Program-made: the position numbers and the translations under genes | Shown: one piece after another, positions 45,827-53,190 of the stretch | How positions within the stretch are numbered: the first letter of the stretch is position 1 | Layout of the letters: each line of letters starts with the position of its first letter | Assembly: GCF_009177065.1 (NCBI RefSeq) | Contig: NZ_WEZF01000011.1 | Location: forward strand, 62,001-126,000 | Origin: Tautonia marina | Lineage (GTDB): Bacteria; Planctomycetota; Planctomycetia; Isosphaerales; Isosphaeraceae | Reading direction: 5' to 3' | Length of the DNA stretch: 64,000 bases | Notes under the pieces: model-generated | Told to the model about the DNA's origin: nothing | The model's input: only the letters and a program-made list of their open reading frames with translations | Databases searched by the model: none

Positions 45827-46528
45827 ATGGCATTGAAACCGTCTGAAATGGTTAGCTTCTTCGGGGAGCAGACCAAACGCACAAGACTAGGCATGGCGGC
45901 AGCACAGTCGTCGGGAAACTACCAATTGGCTGCAATGAATTGCCGCCAAGCGTTTAAATGTCGCTTAATGAAAAGTCTCATTGAATGGCGAATGGGAATT
46001 GATCCATCAGATTCGCTATCTGAGGTCGTAGAGGGTTTTGTTGAGGACTGGGCGATAGTATTGGCAGTCGGTGCTGATGATGCCGATTCTGGTGATGTGC
46101 CTGCTGAACGAGTGGCATTTGTTGCATATTTGGTTGGCAAGCCGCGTTCCATTGACGTATTAAGTGCCAATTTTGAATGTGATCGCCTGTTGGACCTCGT
46201 TCTAGGAAATTGGCTATTCAGTTCTTGGGATTGTGAGTTATGGGAGAAGGGGATGAAACAACTTCGTCAGGCAGGCAGTGATTTGGCAGTGCGAACATAT
46301 GAGCTATACAAAGCCATTACCAATGCGGCGGCGTCAGACTTGCCAGCACTGTCGCAAGAAGGCGAAAGTCTCTTTGCAAAGAGAAAGGCTGATGGTTTCT
46401 TCAGGGGCGGCGATCAGACCGAAGGCGGTGGTGATGACAACAATATTACCATTGATTACCGTCTCGCAGCCATATTGAAGCGTTCAGGCTTCGTAGATGA
46501 AGAACGTGTTCATGTTTGGAAATGGTAA
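45827..46528 (+). CDS. Candidate immunity protein for the RHS nuclease tip
   Basis: 233 residues, mostly alpha-helical by eye, no signal peptide. It starts 8 nt after the toxin stop, and its AGGTGA ribosome-binding sequence lies inside the last toxin codons, so the two are translationally coupled. The DNA is AT-rich, like the toxin tip and unlike the core. It has a mid-region FEDWAIVL-like acidic helix (VEDWAIVLAVGADDADS) and a C-terminal Gly/Asp-rich FRGGDQTEGGGDD. I do not recognise the family with confidence; an Imm49-like helical immunity protein is one possibility. The call rests mainly on position. Confidence 0.65.
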   Translation: MALKPSEMVSFFGEQTKRTRLGMAAAQSSGNYQLAAMNCRQAFKCRLMKSLIEWRMGIDPSDSLSEVVEGFVEDWAIVLAVGADDADSGDVPAERVAFVAYLVGKPRSIDVLSANFECDRLLDLVLGNWLFSSWDCELWEKGMKQLRQAGSDLAVRTYELYKAITNAAASDLPALSQEGESLFAKRKADGFFRGGDQTEGGGDDNNITIDYRLAAILKRSGFVDEERVHVWKW

Positions 46529-46591
46529 ATTCCTTAGCGTCTAATTTTAATTTATATGCTTGAATGAGATAATTACAAGTAATTGATGATT

Positions 46592-46672
46592 CGTCCTGAC
46601 CCCAGTTCATGATTCGAGAGCCTTCTGCCCGACCGCCGGGGTCAGGATGATCCTAGCCACCGCAACCTCCTG
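46592..46672. repeat. Palindromic dispersed element, copy 2
   Basis: TCCTGACCCCAG (from 46594) and GGGGTCAGGATGATCCTAGCC (to about 46658) are inverted arms around TCATGATTCGAGAGCCTTCTGC. The middle matches copy 3. Its right end runs into the second RHS fragment through a shared CCACCGC. Confidence 0.7.
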
Positions 46673-46918
46673 CCAGGCGCCGAGACCGCCCGCGTCAGCT
46701 ACTCCTACGACGCCCTGGACCGCCGCATCCGCGTCCAGGCCGACGCCGACGGGGCCGGCCCCGGGGCGCCCGCGACCACCTGGACGGTCTACGACGGCCC
46801 GCACGCCTATGCCGACTTCGACGGCTCCGGCACGCTGCAAACCCGCGACCTGCACGGGCCGGCCGTGGACATGCTCCTGGCCCGCACCTCCGCGGCCGGC
46901 ACCTCACGGTTCAGGTAG
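46657..46918 (+). pseudogene. RHS core fragment 2
   Basis: About 250 bp nearly identical to the first RHS core (GAETARVSYSYDALDRR to HGPAVDMLLARTSAAGTS). It begins at the palindromic element with a small internal deletion and ends in RFR and a TAG at 46916-46918. There is no start, no core-associated end and no toxin tip. A SUKH immunity gene follows. Confidence 0.85.
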
Positions 46919-46972
46919 CCCAACTCAAACGGTCTTTCCAACGCCGTTGCCACGAAATTAGGAGAACGGACG

Positions 46973-47470
46973 ATGTACGAACATCTTGAATCTTTGCGGC
47001 CGGAACATGGCCAACTGTTTGCATCACTCACACCCCGTAGCGATTCTGAAGTTCAAGCCGTGAGCGATGCTCACCCTTCCTGCCCCGACGAGTACCTTCG
47101 ATTCCTTCGTGAGCGCGGCACAGGACCGTTGATTGACAAGGGAGAGCATTTTGTTTTTGAAGATCGATTGGTAAGTGCGGAACATGACTACTTCCAAGAT
47201 CGGCAAATCTACGATCAAGGAGCCAAAGGAGACATACTGATTTTTGGTTGGGAAAGCATGGGTACGGCTTACGGCTTCGATACCGGCGACGACTGGCAGC
47301 TTGTCGAGATTGACGAATACCGAACCGTCACAAAGTTAGGCCTTACCTTCAAGCAGTTCGTGGAAGGGATGTCGGTCTGTTATCCACAAATTCCGATGAA
47401 GTACGATTCGGGAAAGTGGGAAGACGGCGTAAAACGACAATATGCGGCGGGGTGGCTAGGGTCATCCTGA
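46973..47470 (+). CDS. SUKH (SMI1/KNR4-like) family immunity protein, orphan
   Basis: 165 residues with AGGAGAACGG before the ATG. HPSCPDEYLRFLRERGTGPL, then DILIFGWESMGTAYGFDTGDDWQLVEIDEYRTV and TFKQFVEGM match the SUKH fold used by many immunity proteins against nuclease and other toxins. It follows an RHS core piece that lacks any toxin tip, so the partner toxin seems lost. The last residues (AAGWLGSS) are read from a palindromic element, so the natural C-terminus was probably replaced. Confidence 0.82.
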   Translation: MYEHLESLRPEHGQLFASLTPRSDSEVQAVSDAHPSCPDEYLRFLRERGTGPLIDKGEHFVFEDRLVSAEHDYFQDRQIYDQGAKGDILIFGWESMGTAYGFDTGDDWQLVEIDEYRTVTKLGLTFKQFVEGMSVCYPQIPMKYDSGKWEDGVKRQYAAGWLGSS

Positions 47471-47533
47471 CCCCAGTCCGTGAGTCGAGAGCCTTCCGCA
47501 CGCCCGCCGGGGTCAGGATGATCCCAGCCACCG
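47446..47533. repeat. Palindromic dispersed element, copy 3
   Basis: Left arm GGTGGCTAGGGTCATCCTGA, middle GAGTCGAGAGCCTTCCGC, right arm GGGGTCAGGATGATCCCAGC with a CCACC end. It overlaps the 3' end of the SUKH gene. GCGGGGTGGCCCGG follows at 47533-47546 and recurs at 48081-48094. Confidence 0.75.
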
Positions 47534-47757
47534 CGGGGTGGCCCGGACAACGGCACGTTGAGGGTGTCCGATAATTCATTGACATAAGGGCTTGAAACTT
47601 CTTCGGTTGAGGTTGTCGTCCCCACGACAAACCGGCCCGAAGGAGGTCCAAGCCCAGGGGGCCGAAAACGGGGACATTCTGAATATCGTCATTTGTCGTA
47701 GGCCAAAGCCCGCCTCATCCCCACCTGCGGCCTCGGCCTGAGCAGGGCCCGCCGCGG
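47534..47757. other. Short unexplained stretch between element copy 3 and RHS fragment 3
   Basis: About 220 bp. Holds GGGGACATTCT at 47670-47680, seen again at 56588-56598; in other genomes such a string often borders insertion-sequence remnants. No gene recognised. Confidence 0.4.
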
Positions 47758-48094
47758 CGGCGACCACCTGGACGGTCTACGACGGCCCGCACGCCTATGC
47801 CGACTTCGACGGCTCCGGCACGCTGCAAACCCGCTACCTGCACGGCCCGGCCGTGGACATGCTCCTGGCACGCACCTCGGCGGCCGGCACCTCGGCCTGG
47901 TACCTGACCGACCGCCTCGGCAGCGTCCGCGACCTGGCCAGCACCTCCGGCTCCGTGATCAACCACGTCGCCTACGACGGCTTCGGCCGGGTGCTCAGCG
48001 AGTCCAACCCGGCCCACGGCGATCGCTTCAAGTTCACCGGACGCGAGCATGATGCCGTCACCGGCCTGCAATCCAACCGCGCGGGGTGGCCCGG
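47758..48094 (+). pseudogene. RHS core fragment 3
   Basis: Nearly identical to the first core, from TTWTVYDGPHAYADFDG through YLTDRLGSVRDLAS, INHVAYDGFG and KFTGREHDAVTGLQ. It stops inside the core-associated region at GCAATCCAACCGCGC and joins GCGGGGTGGCCCGG, the same string that ends copy 3 of the palindromic element. There is no tip and no immunity gene. It abuts the 3' end of the molybdopterin oxidoreductase gene on the other strand. Confidence 0.85.
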
Positions 48095-48197
48095 CCGGAA
48101 CACGACAATCGCGGTTCAGCGCGGGAGCATTGCGGGGCGAGGGGAGTGCCATGCCCTCGCCGCCCCAGGCCAGGCACCCGCAGCGATCCCGAGCGAC

Positions 48198-50390
48198 TCA
48201 GCCCGCCGACGCCTCCGGCAATCGCCCTCCGGGGGCGAGCGGAAGTGCTCGAATCCGCCGGCCGGTGGCGGCGAAGATCGCGTTGCCGAGGGCCGGGGCG
48301 ATGGCCACGATCGGCGTCTCGCCACCACCGGCGGAGGGAAGGTCGGGCCGATCGACGAGGACAACCTCGACGCGATCGAAGACGTCGCTGAGGCGGGGGA
48401 CTCGGTAGCGGGAGAAGCGGTCGTTGAGAATTCGACCGTCCTCGAACGTAATCGCCTCGAACAGGGCACCGCCAATGCCCTGGACCACCGACCCGCTGAC
48501 CTGGTTGGTCAGGTGCAGCGGGTTGACAATCGCGCCGCACTCAAACGCGGTCAGGGTTCGGACGATCTCGACCCGGCCCGAATCGTCGACAGCCACCTCG
48601 GCGCACGAGGCGACATGCCCCCCTTTCTCCATTCCGCAGGCCAGGCCGATGCCGTGGCCAGGCTCGGGACGAGATCCTTCCCAGCCGAACCGCTCGGCGG
48701 CGGCGTCGAGCACGGCCCGGACCCGATCCTGATTCAGGTTCTTCCGGCGGAAGTCCAGCGGGTCCATGCCGAGGGCGTGGGCCAGCTCGTCGATGATCGA
48801 CTCGCGGGCGAAGTGGTTCGCCGTCGCCGCGAGCGCCCGATACGACCCCTGCCGCAGCGGTGAATCGGCCCGAATGAAGGCGATGTCACGCTCGGCGATC
48901 GCATAAGGCGGCTCGATCCCCGAGCCTCCCGAGTTGTAATTCGTGAATTCCCAGGCGGAGAGGGTTCCGTCCTTTGTGGCCCCGGCTCGCGCCTCGATCA
49001 ATCCGGCCGGGCGGAAGTAGGCCCAGGTGAATTCCTCGGATCGGGTCCAGACAAGCTTGACCGGCCTGCCAACCGCTCGGGCCAGGCGAGCGGCCTCGAC
49101 CGCCGCGTCTCCGGTGTGCTTGCCGCCGTAGCCGCTGCCGGTGTCGGGCACGATCACGCGGACCTGATCTTCGGCCAGGCCGAAGGCGGCCATCAGTTCC
49201 TCACGCACCCCGAACGGCCGCTGCGTGCCGGTCCAGACGGTCAGGCGGTCGCCGTCCCACTCGGCCACCGCGGCTCGGGGCTCCAGCGGGGCGTGGGCGA
49301 TGGGAGCGATCGTGTAGCTTGCTTCGATCACCACGTCGGCCTTGCTGAGCGCCTGGGCGAGCGGGCCGGAATCGTCCCTCCCGCGCCTGTCTTCGGCCGT
49401 ACGCTTGAAATGATCATAAAGCGTCTGATGGGTCAGCAGATCCCCTTGCGGCATCGTCCACTCGGCCCTGATGGCCTCCAGGGCTCGCTCGGCCATCGGT
49501 TCGTCGGGAGCGACGACGCCAATGAAATCCCCATCACGGACGACCGTTACGCCGTCGATCGCTTCGGCATTCGAAGCGTCGACGCCCGGCTTCAACGAGG
49601 CGCCGAAGGCCGGCGGTCGGAGGACCTTGCCGCGGAGCATCCCCGGCCGCTCAATGTCCGACGCATACCGATGCCGTCCCGTAACGAAGTCGCGGCCGTT
49701 GGCTTTCGGGGCGTCTTGCCCGGCGACCTCCCAGCGATCGCGGGGCCTCGGCGTGTCGTCCTCCTCGATCGCCTCGACGAGCCGCCTCCCGTGCGTCAAC
49801 TCACCAAAACCGATCGACCGGCCCGACGGCGGATGCGTCAGCGCTCCCTCGGCCAGTTCGATCTCCGAGCGATCCACCCCCCACTGTTCGGCCGCCAGAC
49901 CGACGAGAATCGACCGCGCCGCCGACGCGGCCCGGCGTAGTTGCGGGGCCATTGTCGGCGTCGTCCGGCTGCCGAAGGTCCCGCGATCATACGGCACGCG
50001 GTCGGTGTCTCCCATGACCATCGCCACGGCCCCAACCGGCACGCGAAGCTCATCAGCGACGGCCTGTGCCAGCGACGTCCGGGCGTTCTGGCCCACCTCG
50101 ACCTTGCCCGTGAAGGCGGTGATGCCGCCGTCCTCGCCAATCTTGAGCCAGGCGCCGATCTCTCTCGGCTCGGCTCCCGATCCGCCGCCGCTCTGCCCTC
50201 GACCTCGGCGAGCCTCTTGCGCCTCGGCCCGGCCCAGCAAGCAGAGCACCACCAGACCGCCGCCGAGCGACCGGAGAAAATCGCGCCGATCCAGCTCAAT
50301 CGACGCCAGCCCCGACAGCAGCTCGTAACGTTCCGGCTCCAGTTCGAATTCCAACTCGCCAAACGTCGGATGATCGGTGTTCCTGTTCAT
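48198..50390 (-). CDS. Xanthine dehydrogenase family molybdopterin-binding subunit (IorB/aldehyde oxidase-like)
   Basis: 730 residues. A twin-arginine signal LDRRDFLRSLGGG with a following hydrophobic stretch indicates Tat export. GQNARTSLAQAVADELRV, GSGYGGKHTGDAAVEAARLARAVGRPVKLVWTR, SVVQGIGGALFEA and the catalytic-type GGGETP near the C-terminus are molybdenum cofactor-binding and active-site blocks of the isoquinoline 1-oxidoreductase/aldehyde dehydrogenase group. It hydroxylates an unknown substrate in the periplasm with the (2Fe-2S) subunit, whose gene overlaps it by 4 nt. FAD is absent, as usual in this subgroup. Confidence 0.94.
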   Translation of the reverse strand: MNRNTDHPTFGELEFELEPERYELLSGLASIELDRRDFLRSLGGGLVVLCLLGRAEAQEARRGRGQSGGGSGAEPREIGAWLKIGEDGGITAFTGKVEVGQNARTSLAQAVADELRVPVGAVAMVMGDTDRVPYDRGTFGSRTTPTMAPQLRRAASAARSILVGLAAEQWGVDRSEIELAEGALTHPPSGRSIGFGELTHGRRLVEAIEEDDTPRPRDRWEVAGQDAPKANGRDFVTGRHRYASDIERPGMLRGKVLRPPAFGASLKPGVDASNAEAIDGVTVVRDGDFIGVVAPDEPMAERALEAIRAEWTMPQGDLLTHQTLYDHFKRTAEDRRGRDDSGPLAQALSKADVVIEASYTIAPIAHAPLEPRAAVAEWDGDRLTVWTGTQRPFGVREELMAAFGLAEDQVRVIVPDTGSGYGGKHTGDAAVEAARLARAVGRPVKLVWTRSEEFTWAYFRPAGLIEARAGATKDGTLSAWEFTNYNSGGSGIEPPYAIAERDIAFIRADSPLRQGSYRALAATANHFARESIIDELAHALGMDPLDFRRKNLNQDRVRAVLDAAAERFGWEGSRPEPGHGIGLACGMEKGGHVASCAEVAVDDSGRVEIVRTLTAFECGAIVNPLHLTNQVSGSVVQGIGGALFEAITFEDGRILNDRFSRYRVPRLSDVFDRVEVVLVDRPDLPSAGGGETPIVAIAPALGNAIFAATGRRIRALPLAPGGRLPEASAG

Positions 50391-50869
50391 TGGTCATCTC
50401 CCTTCATCCGATCGGCGGCCTGGCGAACCGCGGCGAGAATCTGCGGATACGTCCCGCACCGGCAGAGGTTGCGGTCGAGCCCCCTGGCAATCGTCTCCGG
50501 GGTCGGGTTCGGGTCGTTCTGCAACATGACCGTTGCGGCCATGATCATCCCCGACGTGCAGTAGCCGCATTGCAGGGCATCGCAATCGAGAAACGCCTGC
50601 TGGACCGGGTGCAGCGTGCCATCATCGCCTTCCAGCCCTTCGATGGTCGTGATCTCCCGATCGGCCACCGCGCGGAGCCGAACCACACACGACCGCGCGG
50701 CCATGCCGTCGATGATGACCGAGCACGCGCCGCATTGCCCTTCGCCGCAGCCGTACTTGCTGCCGGTCAGGCCCAGCTCGTCCCGCAGCACGCCGAGCAA
50801 CGGGCGATCCGGCTCGGCCGCGACGCTGCGCAGCTGGCCATTGATGCGAAGTTCCAAGGTGGGGGGCAT
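50387..50869 (-). CDS. (2Fe-2S)-binding subunit of the molybdenum hydroxylase
   Basis: 160 residues from ATG 50869, after GAGGAGG. Ferredoxin-type cluster motif CGEGQCGACSVIIDG plus a later Cys, and the second cluster motif QCGYCTSGMI with CRCGTYPQI, are intact. It carries electrons from the molybdopterin subunit encoded downstream, with which it shares a 4-nt ATGA overlap. A longer in-frame start would add unlike residues and was rejected. The gene is divergent from a Gfo/Idh/MocA gene. Confidence 0.95.
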   Translation of the reverse strand: MPPTLELRINGQLRSVAAEPDRPLLGVLRDELGLTGSKYGCGEGQCGACSVIIDGMAARSCVVRLRAVADREITTIEGLEGDDGTLHPVQQAFLDCDALQCGYCTSGMIMAATVMLQNDPNPTPETIARGLDRNLCRCGTYPQILAAVRQAADRMKGDDQ

Positions 50870-51018
50870 CGGGGCCTCCTCAACGGTTTGCGGCTGGCAA
50901 TCCGATGGAACCGACCGGGCAAGCGACTGCTCAGAACCGGCCGAGGGGACGACTTTCCGATCGTAACGCCCCGAAGACATTCCGGTCGAGCAACCTTCTG
51001 ATCCGTTGCCCGTTTTCG

Positions 51019-51052
51019 TCGGGTGCCGTCGAGTCCTCGAAGACACCCGACC
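51019..51052. promoter_or_regulatory. Inverted repeat in the divergent intergenic region
   Basis: GTCGGGTG (51019-51026) and CACCCGAC (51045-51052) are perfect 8-bp arms, with inner TCGA/TCGA. It lies between the divergent molybdenum hydroxylase and Gfo/Idh/MocA genes and may be an operator for both. Confidence 0.35.
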
Positions 51053-51094
51053 GGAGTGACTTCGCAATCCTTCCTGCCCGATTCATCCCGGCCG

Positions 51095-51124
51095 TTGCCC
51101 GAGCAGGTGAACGGATGGTAAACT
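51095..51124 (+). promoter_or_regulatory. Candidate promoter of the first Gfo/Idh/MocA gene
   Basis: TTGCCC (51095-51100) and TAAACT (51119-51124) are 18 bp apart, 105 bp before the ATG. Confidence 0.4.
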
Positions 51125-51228
51125 GTATGACATCGCTTCCAAAGGGCGTGCTTCGGCCTGCCCTCGGGGACCGTGCGGAACGGTCGCCCGGCATCGCTCA
51201 CCACGAAGTCGAAGAGGAGGATCTCAAG

Positions 51229-52383
51229 ATGCCCCCGATCCGACTGAATCGCCGTCACTTCCTCGGTTGCTCGGCCGCCGCCGGCTGGGCGATCTCGCAA
51301 GGCAAGGACGTCGAGGGAGCGATGAACCTGCCCCCCGTCCGCCTCGGCCTGATCGGCCTCGGCAACCGCGGCACGAACCTCCTGCGGTCGGCCCTCGACC
51401 TCCCCGAGGCCGAAATCATCGCCCTGGCCGACGTCGAGGAACGCCACCGCCGCCGCGCCCAGGGAATTGCCGAAAAAGCCCGCAACCGTCGTCCCGACGC
51501 CTACGCCGATCCGCTCGAACTCCTCGCCCGAGACGACCTCGACGCCGTCCTCATCGCCGTGCCCAACGACCGGCACGCGACCTTGAACCGCGCCGCTCTC
51601 GACGCCGGCAAGCACCTGTATGCGGAGAAACCCCTCGGCCTCGATCTGCCCGAGTGCGACGCCCTCATCGCCGCCTCGGCCTCCCGGCCCGATCAAATCG
51701 TCCACGTCGGCTTCCAGCGCCGCTCGAACCCACGATTCCGCGAGGGGGTGGACCTGATCCGATCCGGCGACCTCGGCACCCCTCTTGAAGCCCGAAGCTC
51801 CTGGACCAGCAGCAACGGCCCGGTCGACGGCCACGACAACTGGCTCTCGCACCGTGAGCGCTCTGGCGACTGGATGATCGAGCAGGGGGTGCACATCTGG
51901 GACTGGCTCCACTGGGTCGCCGACGGCCCCCCGGCCCGCGCCTGCGGCTTCGGCCGCCGCGACGTCTTCGCCGAGCTTCAGCCCGACCGCGACGTGACCG
52001 ACCACTATTCCGTCACCCTCGAATGGCCGAACGGCTTCCACGCCTCGTTCGTGCATAGCTGGGTCGATCCGGCCGACGACGCCTTCACCGGCATCTCCCA
52101 ACGCATCGTCGGCACCGCCGGCGGCTTCGACTTCGGCACCGGCACCGCCACTTTCCGCGATCGCTCCCTCCCCCGCCGCTCGATCCACCCCGGCAACCTC
52201 CCCGACACCCGCTTCGCCCTCTCCGCCTTCCTCGTCGCCATCCGCTCCCCCGAGCCGATCGCCCCCCCCGTCACCTTGCACGATGCCCGCCTCGCCACCC
52301 TGACCGGCCTTCTGGTTCGGCAGGCGGTCGACGAGCGACGGGTCGTCACGCTTGATGAGATCGAGGCCCCCTCGATCGCCTGA
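51229..52383 (+). CDS. Gfo/Idh/MocA family oxidoreductase with Tat signal
   Basis: 384 residues from ATG 51229, after GAGGAGG. The N-terminus LNRRHFLGCSAAAGW is a Tat-type signal. VRLGLIGLGNRGTNLL is the NAD(P)-binding loop, DAVLIAVPNDRHATLNRAALDAGKHLYAEKPLGL has the catalytic-type EKP and substrate loop, and DWLSHR/EQGVHIWDWL carries a histidine. Such enzymes oxidise or reduce sugar-related substrates; planctomycetes export many. It is followed after 16 nt by a small membrane protein gene. Confidence 0.93.
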   Translation: MPPIRLNRRHFLGCSAAAGWAISQGKDVEGAMNLPPVRLGLIGLGNRGTNLLRSALDLPEAEIIALADVEERHRRRAQGIAEKARNRRPDAYADPLELLARDDLDAVLIAVPNDRHATLNRAALDAGKHLYAEKPLGLDLPECDALIAASASRPDQIVHVGFQRRSNPRFREGVDLIRSGDLGTPLEARSSWTSSNGPVDGHDNWLSHRERSGDWMIEQGVHIWDWLHWVADGPPARACGFGRRDVFAELQPDRDVTDHYSVTLEWPNGFHASFVHSWVDPADDAFTGISQRIVGTAGGFDFGTGTATFRDRSLPRRSIHPGNLPDTRFALSAFLVAIRSPEPIAPPVTLHDARLATLTGLLVRQAVDERRVVTLDEIEAPSIA

Positions 52384-52399
52384 CCTCGGGGCCTCGCCC

Positions 52400-52921
52400 A
52401 TGGCACACAACGATCCTCCGTCGTGGCCCTGGTATCTCTGGCCGCTGGCGCCGATCGTCCTTCTCCTCTTGCCCCTGGCGGTCCTCCTTTCCATTCCCTT
52501 CGCTTATGCATTGATGGTCCTCAATGCGATGATCGAGCGGCGCTTTCGCCGCAAGATGAACGCGCAAGGCCGTTTCCTCTCCTGGGACGACCTGACCCCG
52601 GCCCTGAACGACGGCTCCGGCACCCTGATCATCGAGCAGGCGAACAAATTGCCGGTGCGCGTCTGGTGGACCCCCGACGACGTCCTGGCAATCGCCCCGT
52701 GCCCGCCCCCGGAAGACGAGCAACTTCAATGCGACGCCATCTCGCCCCCGACGACTCCCCACCCGTTCGTCTCCTGGTGCCATCAGCACTACACGCATGA
52801 AAAAACAGGCACGGCCCTGCTGACGCTCCCGACCCTCGAATTGCCCCCCGGCCTGTTCTTCGCCCCGTTCTTCCGGGAGCAATTCCCCCGCCTTTCGGTC
52901 CTCGACACCGTCTTTTGTTGA
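52400..52921 (+). CDS. Small membrane protein of unknown function
   Basis: 173 residues from ATG 52400. One long hydrophobic N-terminal segment (WPWYLWPLAPIVLLLLPLAVLLSIPFAYALMV, about 9-40) is followed by a soluble part with ERRFRRKMNAQGRFLSWDDL and a C-terminal GLFFAPFFREQFPRLSVLDTVFC. No known domain was recognised. It lies 16 nt after the Gfo/Idh/MocA gene and may be co-expressed. Confidence 0.7.
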   Translation: MAHNDPPSWPWYLWPLAPIVLLLLPLAVLLSIPFAYALMVLNAMIERRFRRKMNAQGRFLSWDDLTPALNDGSGTLIIEQANKLPVRVWWTPDDVLAIAPCPPPEDEQLQCDAISPPTTPHPFVSWCHQHYTHEKTGTALLTLPTLELPPGLFFAPFFREQFPRLSVLDTVFC

Positions 52922-52980
52922 GAACCACCCCCCAACCAGCCGATCCCAACCCGGTTGCCAACCCCTTCCCCTTTCCCCTC

Positions 52981-53009
52981 ATCCGTGTTCAATCCGTGTT
53001 TCATCCGTG
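52981..53009 (+). repeat. Triple 11-bp ATCCGTG repeat, copy 2
   Basis: ATCCGTG at 52981, 52992 and 53003, again 11 bp apart, ending ATCCGTGGCT. Nearly identical to 17031-17059 about 36 kb away, with a CCCTC-type lead-in at both. Confidence 0.75.
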
Positions 53010-53190
53010 GCTGAAATTCCCTCCCGTCTCTTGCCCCCTCCCCCTCGCCCCTCCCTCTCCCGATCGGTTAACATGATCCGTTGGCAGTCTCGTTCGTTCG
53101 ACGGGCTCCCTGGGCCGCGCCGCGGCCGATCGTGCCTGGCGAGCGACCGATCCACCTGAACCAATCCGCCACGTCCGGAGTGATTTCTCG

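Noticed and set aside
45827-46528. Naming the immunity candidate as Imm49
   Set aside because: The helical look fits, but I could not see family-specific motifs.
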